This document shows, one piece after another, positions 1 through 9,533 of a DNA stretch of 22,761 nt (position 1 is its first letter; every line of letters begins with the position of its first letter). This stretch comes from Amphimedon queenslandica (lineage: Eukaryota; Porifera; Demospongiae; Haplosclerida; Niphatidae). The position numbers were made by a program, and so were the translations under genes. The notes under the pieces are model-generated. The model was not told the origin of the DNA, made no database searches, and saw nothing but the letters and a program-made list of their open reading frames with translations. The stretch lies in the NCBI RefSeq assembly GCF_000090795.2, contig NW_003546300.1:309123-331883 (forward strand). The letters run 5' to 3'.

Positions 1-107
1 TGATCATGTGACAGGCTGGCCTGGTTCAAGTTTAATGCAATTTACTGTAAGACATTTTTGCTAAATAATTTTTTATTTGGCAAATTATGAAAAATTTAAT
101 TTTTCAG

Positions 108-2382
108 ATTTTGCAAAGCCATCAAAGATCAGATGACCTTACGTCCGACACTTGTGAATGTGCAACTTATGAAAGTCACCCTTTACTTTCAGTAGAGAAT
201 AATTCTCTTGAGATATTGTTGTATTATGATGACCTAGAGGTATGTAATCCTCTTTCATTTCGGTCAATAGTTCATAAAATAGGTTAGTACAATGTGACAT
301 GTTTTTAAATAATTTTTTTTCATTATTCTTAGCAATATTCTACTACACATTACGAAACTTAAGTCCTAAGTACTGTTCACATAATGCCGCAATACAGCTG
401 GTTACTGTAACAAAATCATCTTATTTAAACAACTATGGGTTAGAGAAAGTACTTAAATCTTTCATGGAAAGAATCAGCGTATTGGAAAAAGTAAAAAGTA
501 ATTGTGATTATTTATTATTATTAAATTTGTATGCAGGATGGTGCTGAGTTTGTTGTTAAAGGAAAGAAAATACGTTTAAATGGGACCATTTGGTTAACAC
601 TAGCAGATAATCTGGCATCTCATTTTCTTGGAGGATATAAATCTCTATCTAGTACCCTTCGAAAATGTAGATTTTGTATGGCTGTTGCTCAAGATATGAA
701 ATCAAAGGTATGGATAATTGTTAAAACATTAGACTTCCTTAAATACATGCAGTAGTATCCCCATCACTAGCCTAATATTAAATACCTTTTTTGAAGAAGT
801 TGTGTTTCTTTCCGCAAAGAATCTATTATTACAAAAATTAATTACTCACAATTAATATACATGTAAATTGCAGGCACTAGAAAACATCTATTCTTGAAAA
901 TTTTATGGTAGTAATTGTACGTATACTTCATGCTTTTTACCTACAATTATTATTATTATGGCAGTTTATAGCTGATCAATTTGAAAAAAGGACAAGAGAA
1001 ACTCAAAAAAATCATTGTCAACTGTTAAATAGTGGTGCTCATAGTCACATTGCTACAACTTAAGGATTAACCACTGATTCTATTTTAAATCAGTCCATGT
1101 ATTTTCACATTACAGATGGGCTTTGCCCTGACATTGTGCACGATATTCTTGAAGGCTCTCTTCAATATGTTTCAAAGGAGCTTCTTAAAAATTTATTCCA
1201 CCAAAATATTACTACATTGCAAGAAGTTAATTCTAGAATTGAATACTACCCTTATTGTTATACTGAGAGCAAAGACAAACGAGTTTTATTACAATCTAAT
1301 AATTTCGATTCGTCTAATCATTATATTAGGCAAACAGGTATGTTTTGAATTTTACCATAAAATTATTAATAGTTTTATAACATCTCAACTGTGGTGTCTT
1401 AGTCGACTCATTCCATTAATGATTGGTAACTTAATCCAAGAACATGACCCTTATTGGGACAATTATCTCCTGCTTTTGATTATTGTTGATTATATTTTTG
1501 CTCCAAGTTTATCGAAGTCTTAATCTGCCTTTTTGACTGTGCTCATTACTGAACATTTATCAGATTTTTGTGAGCTGTATCCAAATTGTTCGATCATACT
1601 GAAACAGCACTACCTCATCCATATTCCTGACTGGATATGCAGGTATGTGCTGTTAAAAATTAAATTTAGCATAATAATTACAGTACTTTGGTGCTAAGAT
1701 AGATACGGTCCTCCAATACGTTATTGGTGTATGCATTTTGAAGAGAAGCATAGCTATTTAAAGATCTTGCTACAAGAAATAAAAATTTTAAAAACATCCC
1801 GCTAAGTCTAGCTAAGCGTCACCAAGCATGGTCATGTTACTATTTGAAATTAAATAATTCCTTTTTATCTACTGGAAAAAGTATGCATCATTTTATGCAT
1901 TATGAATTTGCATTAAAATAATTATTGTACAGGTATATCAGTTACCTTTCAAGAATGGGATTACTATGCGTGTCAATTTTAACATAACTTCAAACTTCTT
2001 TTATAAGTAAAGTATAACATTTATTGAACCATTGATGATTATATCTTAACATACTTGTAGACTGTTTTGGGTTGAAGTTCATGGTGTGTTATACAAGCCT
2101 GGAACTGTGGTTGTACTTGATTGTGACCTCATGCCTGTTTTTGGTGTAGTTAAGGAGATTGTTGACATTAATTCAAATGTTTATTTAGTTTGTAATGCAT
2201 TGCATACAGTTTGTTTTGTTCATCATATTCATGCTTATGAAGTAGAAGATTTAAACTTAGTGCAGGTGATAAAATTTGAAGCAATATATGATTATCATCC
2301 GCTTGGACTTTATAAATCACCAATAGACAATAGTACCTTAGTTGTATCATTGAAATACCACATCATAAAAAATTTGATTTAG
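108..2382 (+). pseudogene. Decayed multi-exon transposase-like gene, 5' truncated by the window edge
   Basis: Inferred exons are 108-282, 333-490, 537-707, 965-1337, 1381-1642, 1703 to about 1880, about 1933-2006 and 2061-2382. Phases agree across most junctions, and the introns are GT-AG and short (50, 46, 257, 43, 60 and 54 bp). Recognisable pieces in order are ILLYYDDLE, FYYTLRNLSPKY, LADNLASHFLGGY followed by a C-R-x-C motif, LCPDIVHDILEG, QLWCLSRLIPLMIG, HYLIHIP, YGPPIRYWCMHFEEKHSY and LAKRHQ, with a C-terminal beta-rich tail (2061-2382). I recall this order from a widespread family of uncharacterised, transposon-like metazoan proteins; the layout resembles Tnp2/DUF4218-type transposases, but that assignment is tentative. 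Disabling changes are a TAA at 1061-1063, a TAA at 1521-1523, AA instead of AG at the expected acceptor (1379-1380), and a frameshift in the A/T run at 1781-1794 that leads to a stop at 1803-1805. The junction between about 1880 and 1933 does not resolve in phase. The N-terminus lies outside the window. Confidence 0.72.
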
Positions 2383-3800
2383 TCTAAATTTATCTTTTGT
2401 GATGTTTTGGTTCATTATTGTGACTTTTTGTATATTTCAACAATATATTAATAACTTTTTAGTTCAAGTGTAATGTACATGGTGTAATTATAACATTTAA
2501 AATGTAAGCACACCTTAGGTGTGGTATGTGAAAGGTGGAATTTCATGCTTCGTTTTTAACAGTGTATGATGGCATAGTCAAGATTGGCAATTCTTTGCTT
2601 TCTGTGTTTGCTCAATTGAGGCTTCTTATAGCCCAGAAACTCAGTAAAAACCATGGAATATTGAGAAGTGCTCGTGGTGTCCATCTATACCATATAACAT
2701 TGGTTAGGCATCAAATAAGTCTAGTTTCTGAAGTAAACGTGTCAAAGTCCCGGGATAAGTTGCGATCTTGGAAACAATGGAATATGTGGTTGTATAGCCG
2801 ATTATTTTTGTTGCACTTCCCTGTGATGGATAATGATGTGTTGGGGAGGATTGAGTGGTTAGTGACGATCAAGGCGACGGTGCAGCAGCACTAACAATAT
2901 CATCTTCACTATAGCAATGCATACGTTACTTGATGTATGGACCGAATAACAATATAACAGATCGTACCTGTAGCATTTAGTCAAGTTTGTCCATCATGTC
3001 TTTGCTATATCCAGCACAAGCTGAGATTAATTCGAGCGGTAGAGCTGTGTGGATTCTACTCTTAACTTCTGTTTTGAAGAACCTTGTACATGACAAATTG
3101 TACTCGGGGACCTTTGATATAGTCCAGGGAAGGATGGTTATACCTTTTGTCATGCAGAATGCTGAGCAGTAAACAATACAACTCATCTTCTTGCCAGTTC
3201 CTGGCACACTTGCAAGACAGATCACGTGATAGTCATGTGACAAAATAATAACAGTAAAACGTTATGTGCAAGTGGGTGCGGACAGAAAACAGAAAGCAAA
3301 TAATTTGATTGGAGCGGGCTTATTTGTATTCAGTACATTGACGCAATACGAATAACAGTGAACTTTTTAAGCTTTTTTTCTCCATTTATAATGCTCCACT
3401 ACACTCTCTTCCAAGATCAATAGGCTCCGGCTTTTACAATAAAACAATAATAATAATTGTTATCACTATGATGTGTACTACCACATAGTAAAAATTCCAT
3501 TTGTAGTGGACTTCTTTTTTTCTACCAGGATGTCAAATGACTGAATAAATTGTTCGACTGACAGGTACTTGCCACATTACAGAGCATGACTATCTCTAAT
3601 TCCAGATTCAAGTCACATCATCTGGATTTTTTCTGATATAAATTCAGTTGACTTAATAAATGACTTGTTAGATAAACATAAAGGGACACTGCTTTGGCTT
3701 AAGGACAGCTCATTTGTGGCCCATAATCACAAATAAACCAGTGTCTTTTTCCATGTCAGGAGGATGCTGGTGTTACTCTATTTGTAAGAGCTGTGTTTGG
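2383..3800. other. Unassigned region between the first pseudogene and the retrotransposon
   Basis: I recognise no gene here. An open frame at 2535-2894 (+, 119 codons) and overlapping short frames on both strands at 2977-3243 match nothing I know and show no convincing splice structure. The stretch 2740-2890 is more CpG-rich than its surroundings (for example CCCGGG near 2750), so it may be a fragment of something older. From 3240 to 3800 I see only AT-rich sequence with short imperfect palindromes. Confidence 0.4.
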
Positions 3801-3804
3801 GTTG

Positions 3805-4069
3805 ATATATAATGAATGAAAAATGATAAATGATAATCAAAAAAAAACAAACAAAAAATATAAGAAATGATAAACAAAGAAATGGACCTGTACTTTCTTT
3901 TGGCAGTAAAAAGAAAGTTCTAGAAGTTCAAACATAAAATATTCTACTAAGTTTCAGATAATTCCCAATTGATGAAGAATAAACAATTCGAGAAGTTTCC
4001 AGATTAGGGTATGATAATAAGTGATCATAAATGAACAAAAAATTAGTGATGAGCAATTACGACCAAACA
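3805..4069 (-). repeat. LTR-like repeat A (3' LTR of the BEL/Pao element)
   Basis: This stretch is a diverged direct repeat of about 12250-12553. The best matching block is 3917-4059 against 12407-12544. Shared landmarks are a TTCTAGAA motif, then AAAATATTCTACT, then TTCCAGATTAG, then TTAGTGATGAGCAATTA. The left part is a low-complexity A-rich stretch that aligns only loosely. It lies just downstream (minus strand) of the integrase C-terminal fragment, where a 3' LTR belongs. Ends are approximate. Confidence 0.65.
3992..4004. promoter_or_regulatory. Heat-shock-element-like motif in LTR A
   Basis: The sequence reads GAA-GT-TTC-CA-GAT, two perfect alternating GAA/TTC units and a third with one change. 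The matching position of the other LTR (12475-12487) keeps the same spacing. Heat-shock factor is known to bind inverted nGAAn units spaced this way. Function here is inference, and such triplets are common by chance in AT-rich DNA. Confidence 0.3.
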
Positions 4070-4166
4070 TACCACTGACCAAGACCAGAGAGGTCTTTAG
4101 AGATCACTGAATTAAAATGTACCTATCAAATGCCTTGTGATGAGAGGGTAATAATAGTACAAAATC

Positions 4167-5174
4167 TTAGTTATTGGCTTTTTGTAAGTTCCATTCTTTG
4201 TCTTGACTGTGGTCACTTTCACGAGGCCCTAGATTCATGGGTGAGTTTCGATTAATCTTGCAAATAGCCAATTTGTCGGAAAAAGTGATTTTATCACGAT
4301 GGACAATGACATCACTGACAGATACATTCCTAGATTCATTGGGAAAATTTGTGTTGTACTTCATTAAGTGAGTAATATATTCGTTTTACCACTTATTCCA
4401 AAAGTGACAAATGATGGTTTGACAAAGTTGCCATTGACGATACAAAGACAAATTCTCTTCCAGGTTCAAATCATCAAGTAGGGTATTCAAAGGCTGACCA
4501 AACAAGCAATAAACTAGTGTCAAATGATATCATCATCAGTAGAGTTGGGGAGAACATGCGGGTGGCTATTTAAACAAGTTTCAATCTGACAAAGAATGTT
4601 ACTCAACTCTTTGTAAGTTTATTTAACAGAAGAGGTAATTCTTCTTAGGTCATCTTCATACTCTTTACTGCTGCCTCCCACAATCCACCAAAGTGTGGCT
4701 AGTGTTCTGGGATCAAACTCTACTCTATCCTCTTGGAGTTGCAGAACTCAGTAATAGTAGATTGGTCATTCTTGTTTTTTAATAAATTCGTAGAGATACT
4801 TAAATTCACGATTTGCTCCAATGACATTTGTACCATTATGACTCCATACCAGTGACAGTAGACCTCCTCAACCAATAAAGTGATGAAATGCTACAATGAA
4901 TGCTTAAGTTGTCAAGTCAGTTAAATGTGTAGCTTTGACTGTGAGGGATAGAAATACACAGACATATGCTTTGACTGCAAAAGGATGTGCATATTTAATG
5001 TTAAATGGTCCAGCATAGTCAACACCAACCTGATCAAATGCTTGTCCTGGAGAAGTACGATCTGGTGGTAGCTGACCATAATATTGTTGGGTGATGATCC
5101 TTCCTCAATAGAGTTTAGAGATGACACATTGCTGGGTGACTAATCATACCATCCTTCGAAGATTAATGACCTGA
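4167..5174 (-). pseudogene. BEL/Pao integrase, catalytic core and C-terminal part
   Basis: Integrase would join the retrotransposon cDNA to host DNA in the nucleus. On the minus strand the fragment begins near LRRMV and VTQQCV, then QVGVDYAGPFNIKY at about 5006-5035, which holds the first catalytic Asp (codon 5018-5020). Next comes LVWSHNGTNVIGANRE at about 4815-4850, where the family usually has W-S-D-x-G-T-N. The Asp codon position (4838-4840) here reads His, so a catalytic residue appears lost. Further on are LCQIETCLNSHPH (about 4560-4600), WNKWYNEYITHLMKYN (about 4330-4390) and VSVSDVIVHRDK (about 4290-4320), typical of the C-terminal domain. Several in-frame stops interrupt it. The zinc-binding N-terminal part is split off by the insertion at 5175-5654. 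Confidence 0.8.
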
Positions 5175-5654
5175 TAGGGTGAAACCCACTAAGATGAGTA
5201 GAGTTTGTTTGTATGCCTGTCTGTACACGTACGTATTCCGTATCTCCTCTATATATCCGCACATGCCTTGCAGTGCAATATATTCTAAATTTCAATGTTT
5301 CATTGAAAGTGGGAGTGGCCGAAAGACAATAAAATAGCGATCAGCACACGGGAATCAGAAGTCATAATTTTTCTACTTCCTAGCAACAAGATAAGGCAAA
5401 AACACTGCTCAAAGACTTCTCCAACTGCTTGAAAAGGTTACAGGTGCAATTAAGTAACTATGAAACTCCTTTTTGTTAAGATAAACTGTGAAAATCAAGC
5501 AAATGTTACCATTGTCACTGACTGCACTAAACTGGCCAGCCTTTTTATATCTTATGGCTTTTTTAAAGTCAGTGTAACAAGGCTTTAAAGTAAAAAACAA
5601 GTCAGGAGTTTTATAGCAGCAACTTAAGGTAGAGGTTTTGCTTTTTTCCAGCTA
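5175..5654. mobile_element. Insertion of about 478 bp at a TA in the integrase gene, no clear terminal repeats
   Basis: The integrase reading on the minus strand stops matching at 5653-5654 (TA) and resumes at 5175-5176 (TA). Collapsing the two TA copies continues the same reading frame, so this is an insertion and not local divergence. The left end contains a small palindrome, GGGTGAAACCC; the right end reads TTTTTTCCAGC. I could not find matching terminal inverted repeats, so its class is unknown. A 63-codon minus-strand frame at 5409-5600 inside it resembles nothing I recognise and is probably non-coding. Confidence 0.55.
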
Positions 5655-6030
5655 ATGTTGACAAACAGAAGTACTGAATAAGGATGGAGCAAAATGGCAC
5701 ATACGACAGTGCTTCTGATAAATGATCAACCTTGTGATTGCGTGTATGCCATGGAAAACAATGGGATGTACCTTGGTATATGGTAACTTGGCCTTTGGAA
5801 ATCCGACCAGTAACTCTGATGATACCATTAGAATCCAGGAGTTCAATAGCCTGAAGGGACTATTCTTTAGCAGAGTAGTACCAGTAACTGATTTGAGTGC
5901 AGATAATTCTGAAGGAAAACAATCACATTGCAAAATCGTGATCCAATATCTCTCAGCATACATTACTTCACCCAATAACAGATGTGATTGGTAGTTGATA
6001 CTTGATTTATGGCACTTGTCAATAAACAAG
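5655..6030 (-). pseudogene. BEL/Pao integrase N-terminal zinc-binding region
   Basis: This is an open minus-strand stretch of about 125 codons. It shows AERYWITILQCDCFPSELSA, then a leucine-rich linker (LLVGFPKAKLPY), then VHPIVFHGIHAITRLI and HCRMCHFAP. The paired histidines in the last two segments fit the zinc-binding helix-turn-helix that precedes the catalytic core in BEL/Pao integrases. The segment ends at SVCQH, exactly where the TA-flanked insertion starts. It follows the RNase H region on the same strand and is continued by the integrase core beyond the insertion. Confidence 0.75.
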
Positions 6031-6048
6031 CTGTCACACGTACAAATC

Positions 6049-6900
6049 TTAAGTGTGTGGAGTAAAGGTCCAATGGTATAAGTGGGTCAACTGTTCAACA
6101 GGCCATTTCAGACAAACTTCTTTCTCCTCTTGATCAACATTCATAGAAGATGGCAAGATTTTTATTGGTTGCCTATTCATTTTTAAAAGATGTAACCATC
6201 TTGGACCATTCCACCAGAGATCATCTTGTATTAGCTCAATAGGAGAAAGCCACAATGGAGTATCCTGTAAAAGCTCACGTGGAAAAAGCTGTCTAGATGC
6301 ACAATCTGCTCAATTATGAACACCTCTGACATGATGCCAGAAACTGGGAGTTCTACAGTCTATGATGGAAAATACACAATTTCCAAAAAATGTCTTGAAG
6401 CGTTCGGTGAGGTGTTTAGCCAAATAAGGACAATTGTACTTTCAGTCCATGCATATTTATGATCACTTGGTATTCTGTAATATTGTGAAGCAATTAGGAG
6501 AGCAAATGAGCACCACACAACTCCAACTGATGTATAATCAATCTCTTCAATGCAGAGACTTTAGCTTTAGATGATACTAAACCAATGTGTACACTTCAAG
6601 TAGTATCCTCTCTTCGATGATACACAACACTGCAAAAGGTATCTTCAGAAGCATCACAGAATTCATGTAGTTGCAGATTGATGACAGTTACTTCCTTGGG
6701 GAAGGATTAGCGTGCTACACGACAGTGTGAAAGATCTTCCAATTCAAACATCCATCACTACCATTCATCTTGAATAGATGGTGGTATAGGATCAACCACA
6801 TCCAACTTAGATTTCCATAGTCTTTGAAGGAGAGGTTTCACCTTAACAATAACTGGAGAAACCCAACCAAGAAGAACGTCAAACACTTTAGCAACGTTGG
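6049..6900 (-). pseudogene. BEL/Pao RNase H and connection region
   Basis: RNase H would degrade the RNA strand of the replication intermediate. Minus-strand motifs are LQLHEFCDASEDTFCSVVY (about 6630-6680, the usual start of the RNase H fold with its first Asp), VHIGLVSSKAKVSALKRL (about 6540-6600), then ADCASRQLFPRELLQD and DDLWWNGPRWL (about 6190-6310). The last segments are the typical junction between RNase H and integrase in BEL/Pao polyproteins. Frames shift repeatedly and stops are present, so no continuous product is possible. It sits directly downstream of the reverse transcriptase fragment. Confidence 0.75.
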
Positions 6901-7850
6901 ATACAAGGAGATACTCATTACATGAGGTGATGCTAGTTTAGCAATGGTTAAACGAAATTAATCTGTTGTTGGGTCCCATTCAACTCCAAGAGTTTTTGTA
7001 TACTCTTCTGATCTGGAAGTATTAAATACTTCGATGCCATCTCTCAACTCGGGATCAGTGTTCTTTACTACTATGACATGGCTAGACTTGCATTTTCTCA
7101 GTGAAAAGTCCACCACATTGAAATAGATCAACTAACTGACAATGTACATGTATTGCTCTTGCATGCTGTCTTCTCCAGTGAGACAGTCATCCACATAAAA
7201 CTTTTCTTCAACTGTTTTAGCAGCCAGACGAAATTTATGAGCCAAATCAATTTTATTCTGTTTGACAGACGTATTCGCAGCAAATGACGAAGCCAATACT
7301 GCAAATGTCAATCTTGTCATACAATTATCATAATGGTTCAGTTGGAGAAGACATCCGAACAAAACGGTGAAGATCTTTATCATTTGGTGCTAGTTTAACC
7401 GCTCTCTACATTTTGCTTACATCAGCTGGGATTGCTACAATATGCAATCGATACAGCTGGAAGACATCAAACAGTGGCAGGTGAATTATAGGTCCCACAA
7501 AAAGAATAACTTTTAGTGATACTCCAGATGATGACATGGCCCAAGCATCAAATACTGCTCGTGTCCTTGTAGTAGTGCTGGATTGTTTGTGCACAGCATA
7601 CATTTATAACTTGAATACTTCTGTAGTTTCTTCTGCATGTCTTCCATGGACACTAACTTTGCATGTTGTAGTACAAATTCTTCCTTCATTACCCTATCAA
7701 ATTCAGAGAATACATTCTTGCTTATCAATTTACACTCAAGTGACATAAAACGTCACACCACTTGTGACCTTCATTCTCCAGAGTTTTCCCATTTCAATTC
7801 CTATGTAATGAAACTACAAATGTTTCATCAGCATTGCGACTATACTTAGC
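6901..7850 (-). pseudogene. BEL/Pao reverse transcriptase
   Basis: Reverse transcriptase would copy the element RNA to DNA. On the minus strand, in order: FSEFDRVMKEEFVLQHA (about 7650-7715), MYAVHKQSSTTTRTRAVFDA and MSSSGVSL (about 7520-7603), LFDVFQLYRLHIVAIPADVS (about 7410-7470, the first catalytic Asp region), MTRLTFAVLASSFAANTSVK (about 7260-7325), and FYVDDCLTGEDS with the catalytic YVDD at 7186-7197. YVDD, not YMDD or YADD, is typical of several BEL/Pao lineages. The pieces lie in at least two reading frames with intervening stops. Catalytic motifs survive although the gene is broken. Confidence 0.88.
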
Positions 7851-8149
7851 ACCCAATTGCCATACAACAGTGCCTTCTTCTATGGACAAGTTTGTACTTG
7901 AATTGGGTTGCTCTTCTGTCTCCCATAACTTTCTGCTTAATCATTTCCAATATCAGATCAGATATGACTAATGTTGACAGCAGGTAGACTTGGGAAATCT
8001 CCAACGTTACTTAGAACTCAGCCAAATTGTGTTTCAATTGCAATCTGTGATCCTGGTTGCCCCTTCGGCCGGCTATTTAGTATAACATTTGTGAAGATAT
8101 CAACTCCAAGTAGGACATCTACACGTCCACTAACACCAAAATCTGGGTC

Positions 8150-8460
8150 TGCCAAAAAAAGATCAGGGATATGACTCCATTCTTTTTGAATGGAACCAAA
8201 GTGGATTGTAGGTCACAAATTACTAGAAAAACAATAAATGTTGTCATATTAACAGCTCTTCCAGTAACTGCTAAAGGGGAGATCTGAAAGCTAACAACAG
8301 ACTGAATGGGTGAGTAAGGTGATATACCTCCAATACTTCAGATTTGTATACTTTGTAGAAAACGACTGAGATGAAGATGCTGAGCTAAATGCTCAGAAAT
8401 AAATGATGCTGAAGATCCATTATCTAAAAGAGCCCTGACTTTAGAGATGAACCATTATGA
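8150..8460 (-). pseudogene. BEL/Pao aspartic protease region
   Basis: The minus strand encodes ALLDNGSSASFISEHLAQHL at about 8365-8430, with the D-N-G-S active-site motif at 8413-8424. The family normally has D-S/T/N-G-S followed by a serine-rich turn, as here. A stop follows near IQI, after which SIGGI continues. The gag-pol protease releases the mature proteins from the polyprotein. It lies between the gag zinc knuckle and the reverse transcriptase, as expected for BEL/Pao (DUF1758-like domain). Confidence 0.75.
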
Positions 8461-8569
8461 GTGAAAGCCAGGACTTGACATGTCGTCAAAAGTGAAGGTG
8501 TTACTTTTGCTGTCGTGACTACAGCAGAGACTGGTGGAACCTGCTGATCCTTTCCTTGATCACCTTAAG

Positions 8570-8667
8570 TAGTGTATAATGCGATCTTTGACACTTTCTA
8601 CACTTACAATCATATTTGCACTCATCAACAAAATGGCCTAATTCAAACAATTTATACATAAGTTTTT
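8570..8667 (-). pseudogene. Second gag zinc-knuckle segment
   Basis: Minus-strand residues FELGHFVDECKYDCKCRKC followed by QRSHYTLL form a CCHC-like knuckle plus the C-x-C-x2-C/H-H segment that closes BEL/Pao gag proteins. The first C-x2-C pair (LCINCL) is readable in the neighbouring frame just upstream, so a one-base frameshift lies around 8640-8655; the cysteines are not lost. The segment is cut off from the rest of gag by the insertion at 8668-9402. Confidence 0.7.
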
Positions 8668-9402
8668 TACATTGAGAAAAAAAAGTCTCCTTTGTAACAT
8701 ATACATCTGAGTGTATTATCTGATACATGCATGAGGGAAAGGTCATGTTTTATATGGCTTGTAAAATTGGAAGCCATAAGAAGAAAAGATTATGTGTATG
8801 CTCATTAGCACATGGTGCAACTGTAAGCACCAATATGGCTGAAGGAGAACCATGACAAAAAACCAGCAAAAGAAGCGAATGAAAATGTCTGAATCACTCA
8901 AGAAAGGTTTGCCTGCATTGTTACTGTTGAAGCAGAAGCAATATGTACAGGTTATGAACCCTTGAACACTAATAGAGACATACTGAGTGGCACTGTGGTA
9001 GAAATGTTACTAGCAGTACAGAATAGTCCTTAGATGTTCCTAAAGGTACATAATTCGTCTCGAATTGACTAGTGGGAGCCACACTTGTTGATAAAAGGTC
9101 ATTGCGATGACTGAATTTGTTCTGGAATACAATGGGCATGCAAAATTAATCAATCTGTGCAGAAATAAAGACTACTACTTTATCAATTGATTTACAAAAT
9201 CTTTTTTTAGAAAATATTTTGCTATTTCACAAATGACCTTTTGTTATCAATGCTATAACAACTGAACAAACCATGCATTACTTCCGGTGAAATATATATA
9301 TTGCAGTCGGTGCCTTTGTTCATAGTAATGTCATACTGCTAAGTATGTATATTACACTGGATGTGATTGTCTACAATGTATAAACCCAATGCCGTACCTT
9401 TA
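8668..9402. mobile_element. Insertion of about 733 bp at a TA inside the gag zinc-knuckle region
   Basis: Gag reading on the minus strand breaks at 9401-9402 (TA) and resumes at 8668-8669 (TA). Collapsing the TA copies joins the two zinc-binding halves in one frame, up to the first Cys pair. No strong terminal inverted repeats are visible; subterminal stretches around 8695-8720 and 9335-9360 share TATACAT in opposite orientation only. A short inverted repeat pairs TTGATAAAAGGTCATT (near 9089) with AATGACCTTTTGTTATCAA (near 9232). I recognise no protein in it. The element class is unknown. Confidence 0.55.
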
Positions 9403-9533
9403 ACTGTATGGCTTCCCATAATGCAACGTGAGAAAGAGAACTGAATTAACCACAAGTGTATAGAGGATTGTTCGACGATTCACAATTAGAACAGATATGG
9501 GGGTGGTTTCTACAAGTAGGCTCTGACAAAAGA
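9403..9533 (-). pseudogene. First gag zinc-binding segment
   Basis: The minus strand reads TCRNHPHICSNCESSNNPLY, then TC, then a stop, then FSSLSHVALWEAIQ. This is the C-x2-C...H-x-L-x3-C pattern with an F-x-x-L-x3-x-R-W helix that precedes the CCHC knuckle in BEL/Pao gag proteins. The expected Arg before W reads Leu. The codons of the C-S-N-C pair are at 9482-9493. Insertions bound it on both sides (8668-9402 and 9534-10440), which is why it looks isolated. Confidence 0.65.

Noticed and set aside
2535-2894. 119-codon plus-strand open frame
   Set aside because: No recognised motif and no splice or start context; the length is not exceptional in 22.8 kb. Kept only as a note in the region entry.
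2977-3243. Overlapping frames on both strands
   Set aside because: Neither resembles a known family and neither has splice signals supporting a gene.
5175-5654. Helitron as the class of the integrase insertion
   Set aside because: The ends do not start with TC or end with CTRR plus a hairpin, and the join is at TA with one TA apparently duplicated.
5722-5994. 90-codon plus-strand frame
   Set aside because: It is the reverse complement of the integrase zinc-binding region and has no motifs of its own.
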